Position numbers and translations under genes: made by a program
Shown here: piece after piece, positions 1-8,072 of the stretch
How the letters are laid out: every line of letters starts with the position of its first letter
Numbering within the stretch: the first letter of the stretch is position 1
Notes under the pieces: generated by a model
Told to the model about the DNA's origin: nothing
Seen by the model: only the letters and a program-made list of their open reading frames with translations
The model's database searches: none
Assembly (NCBI GenBank): GCA_025356765.1
Contig: JANXRO010000186.1
Coordinates: 1 to 19,700, forward strand
Source of the DNA: Hyphomicrobiales bacterium
Lineage (GTDB): Bacteria; Pseudomonadota; Alphaproteobacteria; Rhizobiales; Aestuariivirgaceae
DNA: 19,700 nucleotides
Direction: 5' to 3'

Positions 1-875
1 AAAGGATCGATCACACCCTTGGAAGATCCGGCAAGCGCAGCAATGGTTGTGCCGCCGTGGGCTTTGGCAAACATTTTTTCAAACATATGCATCATAAAAG
101 CGCCGCGCGTGCTAGAAGACCGCGCACCCAAAACAACGCCCACCAAACGCCTGTCATCACGTTTTGTCGATGTGACAAGATTATAGCCAGAGTCTGCGAT
201 ATATCCGGTTTTGATGCCATCTGTTCCGGCATAGTGTTCCACCAACTTGTTGTGGGTGCGAACAGTGCGGCCATGAAACTGAAATTCAGTGATGCGGAAA
301 TAGGGATAATATTGCGGAAAGTCGCGCATCAGGCGCAGGCCCAAAGTGGCCATATCCCTTGCCGTTGTATATTGCTGCGGGTTGGGCAGGCCAGAGGCGT
401 TGCGAAATGTTGAATTGTTCATGCCAATGGTGTGGGCAACGCGCGTCATTCTTGCGGCGAAGTTCGATTCCGTGCCGCCCAGGTTTTCACCAATCGTTGC
501 GGCCACATCGTTGGCGGATTTGGTGACGAGTGCTTTAATGGCTTCATCCACCGTTATGGTGCTGCCGGCGCGCAAGTTCAGTTTTGAAGGCGCCATGGAC
601 GCAGCGCGGGCAGACACATGCAATTTTGAATCGCGATTTATGCGGCCAGCCTTTAGATCTTGGAACAACACATAAAGTGTCATCATTTTTGTAAGCGATG
701 CAGGGTGGCGCAAGCCATCGGGCTCATCTTGAAATAAAATCTGGCCAGTGCGTGCATCAACCGTGATGGCAGAAAACTTTGGGCTGGCGCTTGCTGGCGG
801 AACAGCAATTGCGGAAAGGGCCAGCGCACATACCAATGCCCGGCAGATTAATTTATATCGCTTCGTCAATTTCAT
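1..875 (-). CDS. D-alanyl-D-alanine carboxypeptidase (S11 family), 3' end beyond the window
   Basis: Penicillin-binding protein of peptidase family S11 that trims the terminal D-Ala from peptidoglycan pentapeptides in the periplasm. The first 291 codons are present and the stop lies to the left of the window. The ATG at 875 is followed by a clear Sec signal peptide: basic MKLTKRYK, a hydrophobic core to about residue 24, and a likely cut after ASA at 30. All three active-site motifs are visible: SLTK with the nucleophile Ser60 and Lys63, SAN at 120-122, and KTG at 222-224. The spacing fits the DacA/DacC/DacF group. The missing part probably holds the end of the catalytic domain and any C-terminal beta domain and membrane anchor, so the exact subfamily cannot be named. 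The ribosome binding site is weak (GGTGG). The gene is divergent from the phasin gene. Confidence 0.93.
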   Translation of the reverse strand, partial: MKLTKRYKLICRALVCALALSAIAVPPASASPKFSAITVDARTGQILFQDEPDGLRHPASLTKMMTLYVLFQDLKAGRINRDSKLHVSARAASMAPSKLNLRAGSTITVDEAIKALVTKSANDVAATIGENLGGTESNFAARMTRVAHTIGMNNSTFRNASGLPNPQQYTTARDMATLGLRLMRDFPQYYPYFRITEFQFHGRTVRTHNKLVEHYAGTDGIKTGYIADSGYNLVTSTKRDDRRLVGVVLGARSSSTRGAFMMHMFEKMFAKAHGGTTIAALAGSSKGVIDP

Positions 876-890
876 AATCCACCATTACAC

Positions 891-902
891 GGCCTTTCGG
901 CC
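891..902 (-). other. Small leader hairpin upstream of the carboxypeptidase gene
   Basis: On the minus strand the sequence GGCC-GAAA-GGCC forms a 4-bp G/C stem closed by a GNRA tetraloop, ending 15 bases before the ATG at 875. It would lie in the 5' leader if transcription starts further upstream. It is short, so it could be chance or a modest mRNA-stabilising element. Confidence 0.3.
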
Positions 903-1036
903 AAACTTCAACCGCCGTCCCTGCAGTTTGAGTGTTAATATTTAACGGACAAGGCCTTACCATTGGGTAAAAATGAGTCGCTTCTTAATTCTTCAAAGAT
1001 CTCTAACGTGAAAAATGGTGCAACGCAATATAGTGC

Positions 1037-1065
1037 TTGACATTATGTTGCAGTGCACATATATG
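1037..1065 (+). promoter_or_regulatory. Sigma-70-type promoter of the phasin gene with a possible operator
   Basis: A perfect -35 hexamer TTGACA (1037-1042) is followed by a 17-bp spacer and a -10-like TATATG (1060-1065), about 45 bp before the phasin ATG. The -35 box sits between the arms of an inverted repeat, TGCAAC at 1019-1024 and GTTGCA at 1047-1052, and a TGCA-G-TGCA motif (1049-1057) fills the spacer. TGC-rich inverted sites are what the phasin repressor PhaR recognises in other alphaproteobacteria, so an operator is plausible but inferred. Confidence 0.6.
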
Positions 1066-1110
1066 TCTGTCATCGAGACGTTATTACTCACACACACACC
1101 GGAGAGAGCC

Positions 1111-1458
1111 ATGATGAAAACATTTGAAGATATGCAATCCATGAACAAAGAAGGCCTTGAAGCCGCTGCCGCATCAAGCGCTGCTTTGACCAAGGGTTAT
1201 CAAGCTGTTGCACAAGAATATGCTGATTTCTCGAAGAAGTCTTTCGAAAAGTCTGCTGCTGTTTGGGAAAAGGCTGTTGCCTTGAAGTCTTTTGACAAGG
1301 TTGTTGAAGTTCAACAAACATTTGCCAAAGAAAGCTTTGATGCAGCGATTGCTGAATTCACAAAGCTTGGCGAAATGTATGTTGATGCCGCCAAGAATGC
1401 TTTCAAGCCATTTGAAGCTTCGCTTGCTGCTTTCGGTGTTAAGGCTCCAACACTGTAA
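1111..1458 (+). CDS. Small phasin (PHA granule-associated protein)
   Basis: A 115-residue protein of the Phasin_2 type. It is almost entirely amphipathic helix, rich in Ala, Lys, Phe and Glu, with no signal peptide and no cysteine. The run FEDMQSMNKEGLEAAAASS near the N-terminus and repeated F/V-x-x-A heptad-like spacing are typical of proteins that coat polyhydroxyalkanoate granules. I chose the ATG at 1111 because GGAGAG (1101-1106) stands at ideal distance and the protein then opens with the usual short N-terminus; the longer reading from 1015 would include the promoter. The gene is monocistronic, with its own promoter and a strong terminator. No PHA synthase or depolymerase lies in the window, so the granule role rests on family resemblance alone. 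Some phasin-like proteins have other chaperone or stress roles. Confidence 0.85.
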   Translation: MMKTFEDMQSMNKEGLEAAAASSAALTKGYQAVAQEYADFSKKSFEKSAAVWEKAVALKSFDKVVEVQQTFAKESFDAAIAEFTKLGEMYVDAAKNAFKPFEASLAAFGVKAPTL

Positions 1459-1484
1459 TTTTTAAACAAAGACCATTTTTGAAG

Positions 1485-1514
1485 AACCCGCCGATAACTG
1501 TTGGCGGGTTTTTT
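1485..1514 (+). terminator. Intrinsic terminator of the phasin gene
   Basis: An 8-bp perfect stem, AACCCGCC (1485-1492) with GGCGGGTT (1503-1510), encloses a 10-base loop and runs straight into a T tract on the plus strand. It ends 1 base before the xthA stop codon, so it separates two convergent genes. Read on the minus strand, the stem is followed by TTCTTC, a poorer U tract, so termination of xthA there would be weaker. Confidence 0.88.
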
Positions 1515-1515
1515 G

Positions 1516-2298
1516 TTATTGAAGTTCGATCATCACCGGAACGTGGTCTGATGGCTTTTCATGGCCGCGCGCATCACGGTGAATTTCCGCCGCCATAAGC
1601 ATATCAGCCGCTTGAGGCGAAAGCAGCAGATGATCGATTCTGATGCCGTTGTTCTTGGGCCACGCGCCGGCCTGATAATCCCAGAAACTATATGCGCCTT
1701 GCTCTTGCGGATGAAGTGCGCGGAATGATTCTGTCAGGCCCAGATTGACCAGCGTTTGATAGGCTGCACGGGTTTGCGGAAGGAAAAGCGCATCAGAGAG
1801 CCAGTTTTGTGGATGTTTTGCATCCACTGCAGCCGGTATCACATTGTAATCGCCAGCTAAAACAAACGCGTCTTCGCTTTTTAAAAGCTGTTGGGCATGG
1901 GCGACAAGGCGTTCCATCCAGCCCAATTTATAATCATATTTGGGGCCGGGCGCTGGGTTGCCGTTGGGAAGATAAAGTGCCGCTACGGTGACAGGTCGTG
2001 AAGCGCCAAACACCGTGCCGGAAATAAACCGCGCCTGTTCGTCAGAGGCATCGCCGGGCAGGCCACGTTGAACATCTTCAATTTTTCCACGCGCCAGAAG
2101 GGCCACGCCATTATAGGTTTTTTGGCCATGAACGGCGCAGGTGTAACCCAATTCCTCAAATGCAGCTGTTGGAAAATTGTGATCTTCGCATTTCAATTCT
2201 TGCAGGCAGAGCACGTCGGGTTTTTCGTCTTTCACCCATGATGTGACTTGCTCAAAGTGGGCTTTGATGGAGTTCACGTTCCATGTGGCAATGCGCAT
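1516..2298 (-). CDS. xthA: Exodeoxyribonuclease III (AP endonuclease)
   Basis: Exonuclease III family enzyme (endonuclease/exonuclease/phosphatase fold) that cuts at abasic sites and removes 3' blocking groups in base excision repair. It is 260 residues, close to the E. coli enzyme (268). The Mg2+ and catalytic residues are visible: Asn7 in WNVNS, Glu34 in LQELK, Tyr109, Asp150 and Asn152 in GDYN, Asp222 in IDH, and the C-terminal Asp251-His252 in SDHVPV. The protein is cytoplasmic with no extra domains. The ATG at 2298 lies 3 bases after the erpA stop codon, so the two are almost certainly co-transcribed. This erpA-xthA pairing, divergent from dgt, is common in Hyphomicrobiales. Confidence 0.96.
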   Translation of the reverse strand: MRIATWNVNSIKAHFEQVTSWVKDEKPDVLCLQELKCEDHNFPTAAFEELGYTCAVHGQKTYNGVALLARGKIEDVQRGLPGDASDEQARFISGTVFGASRPVTVAALYLPNGNPAPGPKYDYKLGWMERLVAHAQQLLKSEDAFVLAGDYNVIPAAVDAKHPQNWLSDALFLPQTRAAYQTLVNLGLTESFRALHPQEQGAYSFWDYQAGAWPKNNGIRIDHLLLSPQAADMLMAAEIHRDARGHEKPSDHVPVMIELQ

Positions 2299-2301
2299 GA
2301 A

Positions 2302-2628
2302 TTAAAGAGAAAAGCTGGTGCCGCAGCCGCACGACGATTTTGCCTGCGGGTTGGCAATGCGGAACGATTGGCCCATCAGATCATCCACAAAATCAACGGT
2401 GGAGCCTTGCATGTGCATCAATGATGTCGAATCGACCAAGACCGTGGCACCATTGCGTTCAATGGTGATATCATCTGCTTCTGGTGTTGCTGATAAGGAG
2501 AATTCATATTGAAAGCCCGAACAACCGCCGCCGTTGACTGCGATGCGCAAGCTGGCTGGCGCATGGGTTTTGGCGGCAACTTCATTGATGCGGTTAAAAG
2601 CGCGTTCGGTAACGTTGATCTGGGTCAT
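2302..2628 (-). CDS. erpA: Iron-sulfur cluster insertion protein, ErpA/IscA (HesB) family
   Basis: A-type carrier protein of 108 residues that passes Fe-S clusters to target apoproteins. The three conserved cysteines are present: Cys36 in GGCSGF, and Cys100 and Cys102 in the C-terminal CGCG. The ATG at 2628 gives the normal family N-terminus (MTQINVTERA). A TTG at 2655 would add nine residues (MALCPQICN) that do not look like the family. No Shine-Dalgarno sequence precedes the ATG. The minus strand carries TTGACC at 2671-2666 and TTGACG at 2663-2658, each about 17 bp from weak -10-like sequences, so the message may start very close to the ATG. The gene is the first of a two-gene unit with xthA and is divergent from dgt. 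ErpA and other A-type carriers are hard to tell apart by sequence alone; I favour erpA because no isc or suf genes adjoin it. Confidence 0.92.
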   Translation of the reverse strand: MTQINVTERAFNRINEVAAKTHAPASLRIAVNGGGCSGFQYEFSLSATPEADDITIERNGATVLVDSTSLMHMQGSTVDFVDDLMGQSFRIANPQAKSSCGCGTSFSL

Positions 2629-2690
2629 GTTGCAGATTTGGGGGCAAAGGGCCAAAACGTCAATGGGTCAAAATTGAGCGGTGCCGAAGC

Positions 2691-3878
2691 GTGATTGCGG
2701 CCTTTGCTTCGCATGCCAAGGAATCGCGCGGGCGGGTTATCCCAGAAGCTGAGATTGCCCATCGCAGCTGTTTTGCACGAGACAGGGACAGGATTATCCA
2801 TTCATCGGCGTTTCGCCGTTTGAAGCAAAAAACCCAGGTATTTGTTTTCCATGAAGGCGACCATTTTCGAACGCGCCTGACCCATTCGCTGGAAGTGGCT
2901 CAAGTTGCCCGTTCGCTGGCCCGCACTTTAAAGTTGGATGAAGATTTGACTGAGGCTTTGGCCTTGGCGCATGACCTTGGCCACACGCCGTTTGGCCACG
3001 CAGGGGAACGCGAGCTTGATGAGTTGATGCGGCCCTTTGGCGGCTTTGACCACAATGCCCAAACGCTGCGCATTGTGACCAAGCTTGAACGCAAATATGC
3101 AAATTTTGATGGCTTGAACTTAACGTGGGAAACGCTTGAAGGCTTGGTGAAACACAATGGGCCGATTGTGGATGGCGAGGGCCATGCCATTGGCCCTTAT
3201 GCCAAAACTGGTTTGCCCGTGGCTATTGTAGAATATGTGCAGGCGCATGATTTGCGGCTTTCAAGTTTTGCATCGGCCGAAGCGCAAGTGGCGGCACTTT
3301 CTGATGACATCGCCTATAACGCCCATGATGTTGATGATGGTTTGCGCGCCAAGCTTTTTAACATCATTGATTTGGGCGATGTGCCGTTGGTGGGCAAAGC
3401 CTTGGGCGATGTTTTGAAGGCCTATCCCAAACTTGAAACCGCGCGTGTGATCCATGAAACGGTGCGGCGATTGATTTCAGCAATGGTGGCAGATGTTCTT
3501 GAACAATCAGGCCGCAATATTACGCAGGCAAAGCCAAAAACGGCAGATGCCGTGCGCGATTTGGGTGTGCCACTGATTAGTTTTTCCGCGCAGATGCGTG
3601 AAAACAACCGGGTTATGCAAAGCTTTCTTTCAAGCAGCATGTATCGCCACCCGCGGGTTCTGGAAATTATGGGCAGGGCGCAACGGGTTATCCGTGATTT
3701 GTTCAATGCCTTTATGAATGATGAAAAACTTCTGCCAGCTGATTGGCGTGAAGACCATCCGATTAGTGACACCAGCAATTATGCCAGACAAGTTTGTGAT
3801 TTTTTGGCAGGCATGACAGATCGCTATGCGCTGGATCAACACAAGCGCTTGTTTGACCTTGACCCGCTTTTTCGTTAG
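2691..3878 (+). CDS. dgt: Deoxyguanosinetriphosphate triphosphohydrolase-like protein
   Basis: HD-superfamily dNTP triphosphohydrolase that splits dGTP and other dNTPs to the nucleoside and triphosphate, limiting the dNTP pool. It is 395 residues, the length usual for the alphaproteobacterial dGTPase-like type. The N-terminal region has RDRDRIIHSSAFRRLKQKTQ, a family signature. The metal-binding HD residues are His65 (THSLEVAQ), His94-Asp95 (AHDLGHTPFGH) and an Asp in the later DDIAYNAHD stretch. The start is a GTG at 2691; no ATG or clear ribosome binding site was found close by, so the exact start is uncertain. It is the first gene of the dgt-argS-SPOR-nagZ-scpAB unit, with a 62-bp divergent gap to erpA that must hold its promoter. 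Confidence 0.94.
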   Translation: MIAAFASHAKESRGRVIPEAEIAHRSCFARDRDRIIHSSAFRRLKQKTQVFVFHEGDHFRTRLTHSLEVAQVARSLARTLKLDEDLTEALALAHDLGHTPFGHAGERELDELMRPFGGFDHNAQTLRIVTKLERKYANFDGLNLTWETLEGLVKHNGPIVDGEGHAIGPYAKTGLPVAIVEYVQAHDLRLSSFASAEAQVAALSDDIAYNAHDVDDGLRAKLFNIIDLGDVPLVGKALGDVLKAYPKLETARVIHETVRRLISAMVADVLEQSGRNITQAKPKTADAVRDLGVPLISFSAQMRENNRVMQSFLSSSMYRHPRVLEIMGRAQRVIRDLFNAFMNDEKLLPADWREDHPISDTSNYARQVCDFLAGMTDRYALDQHKRLFDLDPLFR

Positions 3879-3905
3879 GGCATTTTTATTTGACGAAAGT
3901 TTTAA

Positions 3906-5627
3906 ATGAATCTGTTTTTACAATTTCAAGATGTTGTTGTGCAGGCTTTGCATGATGTGGCTGCTCTGGGCAAAATTCCGGCCGGGTTTGACACATCGAA
4001 GATAACGTCTGAGCCGCCGCGTGATTTTACGCATGGCGATATTTCAACCAATGCTGCCATGGTTTTGGCCAAGCCTGCCGGCATGGCTCCCCGCGCCTTG
4101 GCTGAACTGCTTTTGCCATTGTTAAAGGCGCATGCCGACGTGGTGGATGCCAGCATTGCGGGGCCAGGTTTTATTAATTTGAAATTGGCAGACGCAGTTT
4201 GGCCAAGGTTTATTCAATCAGCGCTTGATCAGGGCGATAAGTTTGGCTCTGCCACATTGAAGCGGCCCGTTAAAGTGAACGTGGAATATGTTTCAGCAAA
4301 CCCCACTGGGCCATTGCACGTGGGCCATTGTCGGGGCGCTGTTTTTGGTGATGCGCTTGCATCGCTTTTAGATTTTGCTGGTTATGATGTGACCAAAGAA
4401 TATTACATCAACGATGCTGGCGCACAGGTTGATGTTTTGGCGCAATCTGCGTTTTTGCGGTATCGCGAAGCACTGGGTCAAGACATTGGTGAAATTCCAT
4501 CTGGGCTTTATCCCGGTGATTATTTGAAGCCCGTGGGCCAAGCTTTGGCACAGGAATTTGGCGATAAGCTTTTAGGCACAAATGATTGGTTGCCCATTGT
4601 GCGTGATAAAGCCATTGCCATGATGATGGATATGATCCGCGCTGATCTTGCTGCGCTGAACATCAAACAGGAAATTTTCTTTTCAGAAAAATCATTGCAA
4701 ACTTCTGGCGCTGTTGAAAGCGCATTGGCCACTTTGGAGAAGGCTGGCCAAGTTTACGTGGGCAAACTTCCGCCACCCAAGGGTGAAACACCTGTGGATT
4801 GGGAAGACCGCGACCAGACGCTGTTTCGCTCCACCGCTTTTGGTGATGATACTGATCGTGCGCTGAAAAAGTCAGACGGCAGTTTTACATATTTTGCATC
4901 GGATGTTGCTTACAGCCAAAATAAAATTGCGCGCGGCTTTGACCAATTGATTTATGTCTTGGGTGCAGATCACGGCGGCTATGTAAAACGCCTGCAAGCA
5001 GTGGCATCTGCTTTTGCCGGGCCCGGCAAGGTTTTGGTTGATGCGAAATTGTGCCAACTTGTAAAACTTTTGCGCAATGGCGAACCCGTCAAGATGTCCA
5101 AACGGGCAGGGGAATTTGTTACCTTACGCGAGGTGGTTGATGAAGTGGGCCAGGACGTGGTTCGGTTTATGATGCTTTATCGCAAGAATGAAGCACCTTT
5201 GGATTTTGATTTTGCCAAGGTGACAGAGCAATCGAAAGACAATCCGGTGTTTTATGTTCAATATGCCCATGCGCGGATTTGTTCAGTTTTGCGCAATGCG
5301 CCCGCTGGCATGAATGCTGAAATTGACTTCAGTTTGTTAACGGATGACGCAGAAAAAGCGATAATTCGGAAAATTGTTGAATTTCCGAGGGTTATTGAGG
5401 CTTCTGCACAAGCCCATGAACCGCACCGAATTTCGTTTTATCTCTATGATTTGGCGAGCGAATTTCATTCTTTATGGAATAAGGGCAAAGAACTGCCGCA
5501 ATTAAGGTTTATTTTGCAAAACCAAGATAATGTAACCTTAACGAGGCTCGCTTTCCTCAGGGTGATTCGCTATTGTTTAGCAAATGGTCTGGGGGTTCTC
5601 GGCGTTAGGCCCGTCGAGGAAATGTAG
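3906..5627 (+). CDS. argS: Arginyl-tRNA synthetase
   Basis: Class I aminoacyl-tRNA synthetase that charges tRNA-Arg. It is 573 residues, normal for bacterial ArgRS. The N-terminal ArgRS additional domain covers about residues 1-100 (GDISTNAAM, GPGFINLKL). The Rossmann catalytic domain follows, with HVGH at 138-141 (the HIGH motif, in SANPTGPLHVGHCRG) and KMSKR at 396-400 (the KMSKS motif). The C-terminal DALR anticodon-binding domain includes YVQYAHARICSVLR. The ATG at 3906 is 27 bp after the dgt stop, with GAAAG shortly upstream. The next gene begins 11 bp after its stop. No residue in the two signature motifs is missing. Confidence 0.97.
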   Translation: MNLFLQFQDVVVQALHDVAALGKIPAGFDTSKITSEPPRDFTHGDISTNAAMVLAKPAGMAPRALAELLLPLLKAHADVVDASIAGPGFINLKLADAVWPRFIQSALDQGDKFGSATLKRPVKVNVEYVSANPTGPLHVGHCRGAVFGDALASLLDFAGYDVTKEYYINDAGAQVDVLAQSAFLRYREALGQDIGEIPSGLYPGDYLKPVGQALAQEFGDKLLGTNDWLPIVRDKAIAMMMDMIRADLAALNIKQEIFFSEKSLQTSGAVESALATLEKAGQVYVGKLPPPKGETPVDWEDRDQTLFRSTAFGDDTDRALKKSDGSFTYFASDVAYSQNKIARGFDQLIYVLGADHGGYVKRLQAVASAFAGPGKVLVDAKLCQLVKLLRNGEPVKMSKRAGEFVTLREVVDEVGQDVVRFMMLYRKNEAPLDFDFAKVTEQSKDNPVFYVQYAHARICSVLRNAPAGMNAEIDFSLLTDDAEKAIIRKIVEFPRVIEASAQAHEPHRISFYLYDLASEFHSLWNKGKELPQLRFILQNQDNVTLTRLAFLRVIRYCLANGLGVLGVRPVEEM

Positions 5628-5638
5628 GAACAAAGAGT

Positions 5639-8050
5639 ATGGACCAAAATTCTGAGAACGGCACAGATAAACGCAATTGGCGTGAACGCTTAGGCATTGG
5701 CGCGGCCGATGGGCAAAAAGCTATGCCTAAAGCCGCCGACGGTTTTAAGCCCGCTGAAGCACCAGTGGCAGCTGCCGCACCGCGTCCGGCTTCCCCTGCA
5801 CCTGTGCGGGCGGCACCAATGGCCCCACGGCCGGCACCACGCCCTGCAACGCCGGTGGCACCGCGCGCAGCCCCCGTGGCCGCTGATGCTTTAGCAAATA
5901 AATTAAAAACCCAGCGGGAAGCCGCAGAAAAGCTGGCTGTGCAACGTGTGCAAGCCGCCAAGCAAAAAGCTGAAGCTTCAATTGCGCAAGCAACAAATAC
6001 AACTGGCAAGCCCAAGTTTTCATTCGCTGACGAAGAAGCTAAATTGGCGGGGCAGCAACAGCCACAATCTCAGCCTGTTGCCCAAGTGCAGCGGCCTATT
6101 CAAACACAACCGCCGCGCCCAGCACCACAACAGCCTTATTCGCCTCCACCAAATCCTTATGCAGGCCAAGTGCAGCCACCGCGCCCGCAGCTTGGGGTTA
6201 ACCCGGGTTATGTGATGCCGCCTGCCTATCCGCAGGGCCAGCCTTATAAACCCATGCCGCCCCAACAGGGCTATCAACCGCAATATCAGCAACCGCCTTA
6301 TCAACAGCCGCCAGCGTATCGGCCAATTGACCCCAACACGGGTTATACGCCACAGCCCGGCTATAACCCCAATATGCGTCCGCAATATGTGCCGCCTTCT
6401 GCACAACCTTCACAAGGGCAACCACCACGCTTGCAGGTTCCGCCGCGTGCGGGCGCGGGTTCAGGTTTTGCACCCAATCCACGGCTTACAAACCCGCCAC
6501 AACGCACGCCGCAAATGCCTATGGCAGGTGATGACGGCGAGGATGATGTATTTGAACAGCCCCAAATGCGGCCAACACGGCGCGCCACAGCGGGCGAATA
6601 TCAACAGGCTTATCGCAATGAAGTGGCTTATGAAGAAGAACCACAGCGTTCCAATGGTTTGTGGATGATTTTGGGCCTTGCCGTATTGGGCCTGCTTGTG
6701 GCCATTGGTGCGGTTTTGGGCTATTCGCATTATTTGAAGCCACAGCTTTCATCAAGTAATGGCGGCACTGTTCCGGTGATTGCAGCACCTGCAACGCCCA
6801 CGAAAGTTGTGCCTGATAAAACTTCAGCCGCATCTGATCAGCCAGTTAAAAAACTGATTTATGACCGCATTGAAGGTGACCATGAGGTTCCGGGCGGGCA
6901 AGTTCAATCCACCGAAGAGGCGCCAGCACAACCTGCAGGCAGCGGCACCAACATTGCCCCTCCGGTTGATCCGAATAAAGCCGCAGCCCCGGTTGATAGC
7001 ACGGGCACGGGTGCCGATGGCGTGCCATTGCCGCTTCCTCCCCCTCCGGGGGGTGGCACTGGCCAGCAAGGGTCAATCGAGCCTTCTGACAAAACGGATA
7101 TTGCCAACGTAACCCCAGCCGCCGAACAGAGTTCGGCGGCTAATTTATCACAAAGCACTGCTTTGGCTGGTCAAACCCAAATTACCCCGACAGATGCAAA
7201 AATAGCCGATATTGCCCCGCCACCTGTGCCGGGTTCTCAGCCAGCGGCAAAACCTTTGACCGTGGCCAGCAAACCTCAACCTGTGCAACCCGTGCAGGCA
7301 AAGCAGCCCACCAAACTTGCCGATGCTGGCACGCAAGGGTCGGAAGAGATTGGTGCAGAAAAGCCTGTGGTTGCGAAGAAATTGCCGCTTGCAACGGCAG
7401 CAAAGCCAACCAAGTCGCTTGGTGCCAACCCGGTGGTTTTGGTTCCACCATCGAATATTGCTGAACCAACCGTTTTTGCAAAGCCCAAAGCGAAATCAAA
7501 AACAGCTGTTGCTTTGGCCGAGCCTGATGCACCTGCGGCGCCTGCAGATGGCAACAGTATTTATGGCGGCGGCACGGATGCAGCCGCAACGCCAAGTTTT
7601 TCAGGAACAGATGTAACCCAACCTAAAAAAACCAAATCTATTTTTGATTTGTTCAAGGCAAGCAATGCGCCCGCAACGCCTGCCGCAGCCACAACTGTAG
7701 CACCACCTGCTGAAACTGTGGTGGCACCCGTTGTGCCAACAAAACCTGCTGCGCAGGTTGCAATGGCGGCACCGCAAGCTTCAGCGCCAGCGGCGGGAAC
7801 GGGGGCTTATGTGGTGCAACTTGCTTCTTTCAAATCGCGTGCAGAGGCCACTGCTGAATATCAACGTCTGGGTGCCAAACACGGGCCAATCATCACACGA
7901 TATGCGCCGATTATCGAGGCCGCACAGGTTGCAGGATCAACGCGGTATCGCTTGAACCTGGGGCCAATGGCCTCTACAAGCGTCGCTTCTAGCGTTTGTT
8001 CGTCGCTTTTTGCGGCGGGCGAGCGTGATTGCATAGTACACCGCCAATAA
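5639..8050 (+). CDS. SPOR-domain membrane protein with a long disordered Pro/Ala/Gln-rich region
   Basis: An 803-residue, single-pass inner-membrane protein. Residues 1-335 are cytoplasmic: a short conserved-looking start (RNWRERLGIG), an Ala/Pro stretch, a basic/coiled-coil-like segment (about 80-130), then a very Pro/Gln/Tyr-rich part (about 140-290) with near-repeats such as QPPYQQPPYQQPP. One transmembrane helix spans 341-362. The periplasmic part is a long Ala/Pro/Thr/Lys linker to about residue 720, then a C-terminal SPOR domain (about 723-803, AYVVQLASF at its start and a Cys pair in VCSSLFAAGERDC). SPOR domains bind denuded glycan strands at division septa, so a role in cell division or wall maturation is inferred. 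Its place between argS and nagZ is typical of Hyphomicrobiales, where this protein is usually annotated only by its SPOR domain. It has FtsN-like topology, but I see no FtsN-specific motif. An AAAGAG ribosome binding site precedes the ATG. Confidence 0.9.
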   Translation: MDQNSENGTDKRNWRERLGIGAADGQKAMPKAADGFKPAEAPVAAAAPRPASPAPVRAAPMAPRPAPRPATPVAPRAAPVAADALANKLKTQREAAEKLAVQRVQAAKQKAEASIAQATNTTGKPKFSFADEEAKLAGQQQPQSQPVAQVQRPIQTQPPRPAPQQPYSPPPNPYAGQVQPPRPQLGVNPGYVMPPAYPQGQPYKPMPPQQGYQPQYQQPPYQQPPAYRPIDPNTGYTPQPGYNPNMRPQYVPPSAQPSQGQPPRLQVPPRAGAGSGFAPNPRLTNPPQRTPQMPMAGDDGEDDVFEQPQMRPTRRATAGEYQQAYRNEVAYEEEPQRSNGLWMILGLAVLGLLVAIGAVLGYSHYLKPQLSSSNGGTVPVIAAPATPTKVVPDKTSAASDQPVKKLIYDRIEGDHEVPGGQVQSTEEAPAQPAGSGTNIAPPVDPNKAAAPVDSTGTGADGVPLPLPPPPGGGTGQQGSIEPSDKTDIANVTPAAEQSSAANLSQSTALAGQTQITPTDAKIADIAPPPVPGSQPAAKPLTVASKPQPVQPVQAKQPTKLADAGTQGSEEIGAEKPVVAKKLPLATAAKPTKSLGANPVVLVPPSNIAEPTVFAKPKAKSKTAVALAEPDAPAAPADGNSIYGGGTDAAATPSFSGTDVTQPKKTKSIFDLFKASNAPATPAAATTVAPPAETVVAPVVPTKPAAQVAMAAPQASAPAAGTGAYVVQLASFKSRAEATAEYQRLGAKHGPIITRYAPIIEAAQVAGSTRYRLNLGPMASTSVASSVCSSLFAAGERDCIVHRQ

Positions 8051-8072
8051 ATCAATTTTTAGCGGGGGCTAA

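Noticed and set aside
1015..1110. Longer phasin starting at 1015
   Set aside because: It would place the promoter inside the coding region and ignore the good GGAGAG site before the ATG at 1111.
5605..7616. Several long Ala-, Gly- or Arg-rich open frames on both strands over the SPOR gene
   Set aside because: They follow from the repetitive Pro/Ala/Gln codons of the real gene, have no ribosome binding sites and show no domain.
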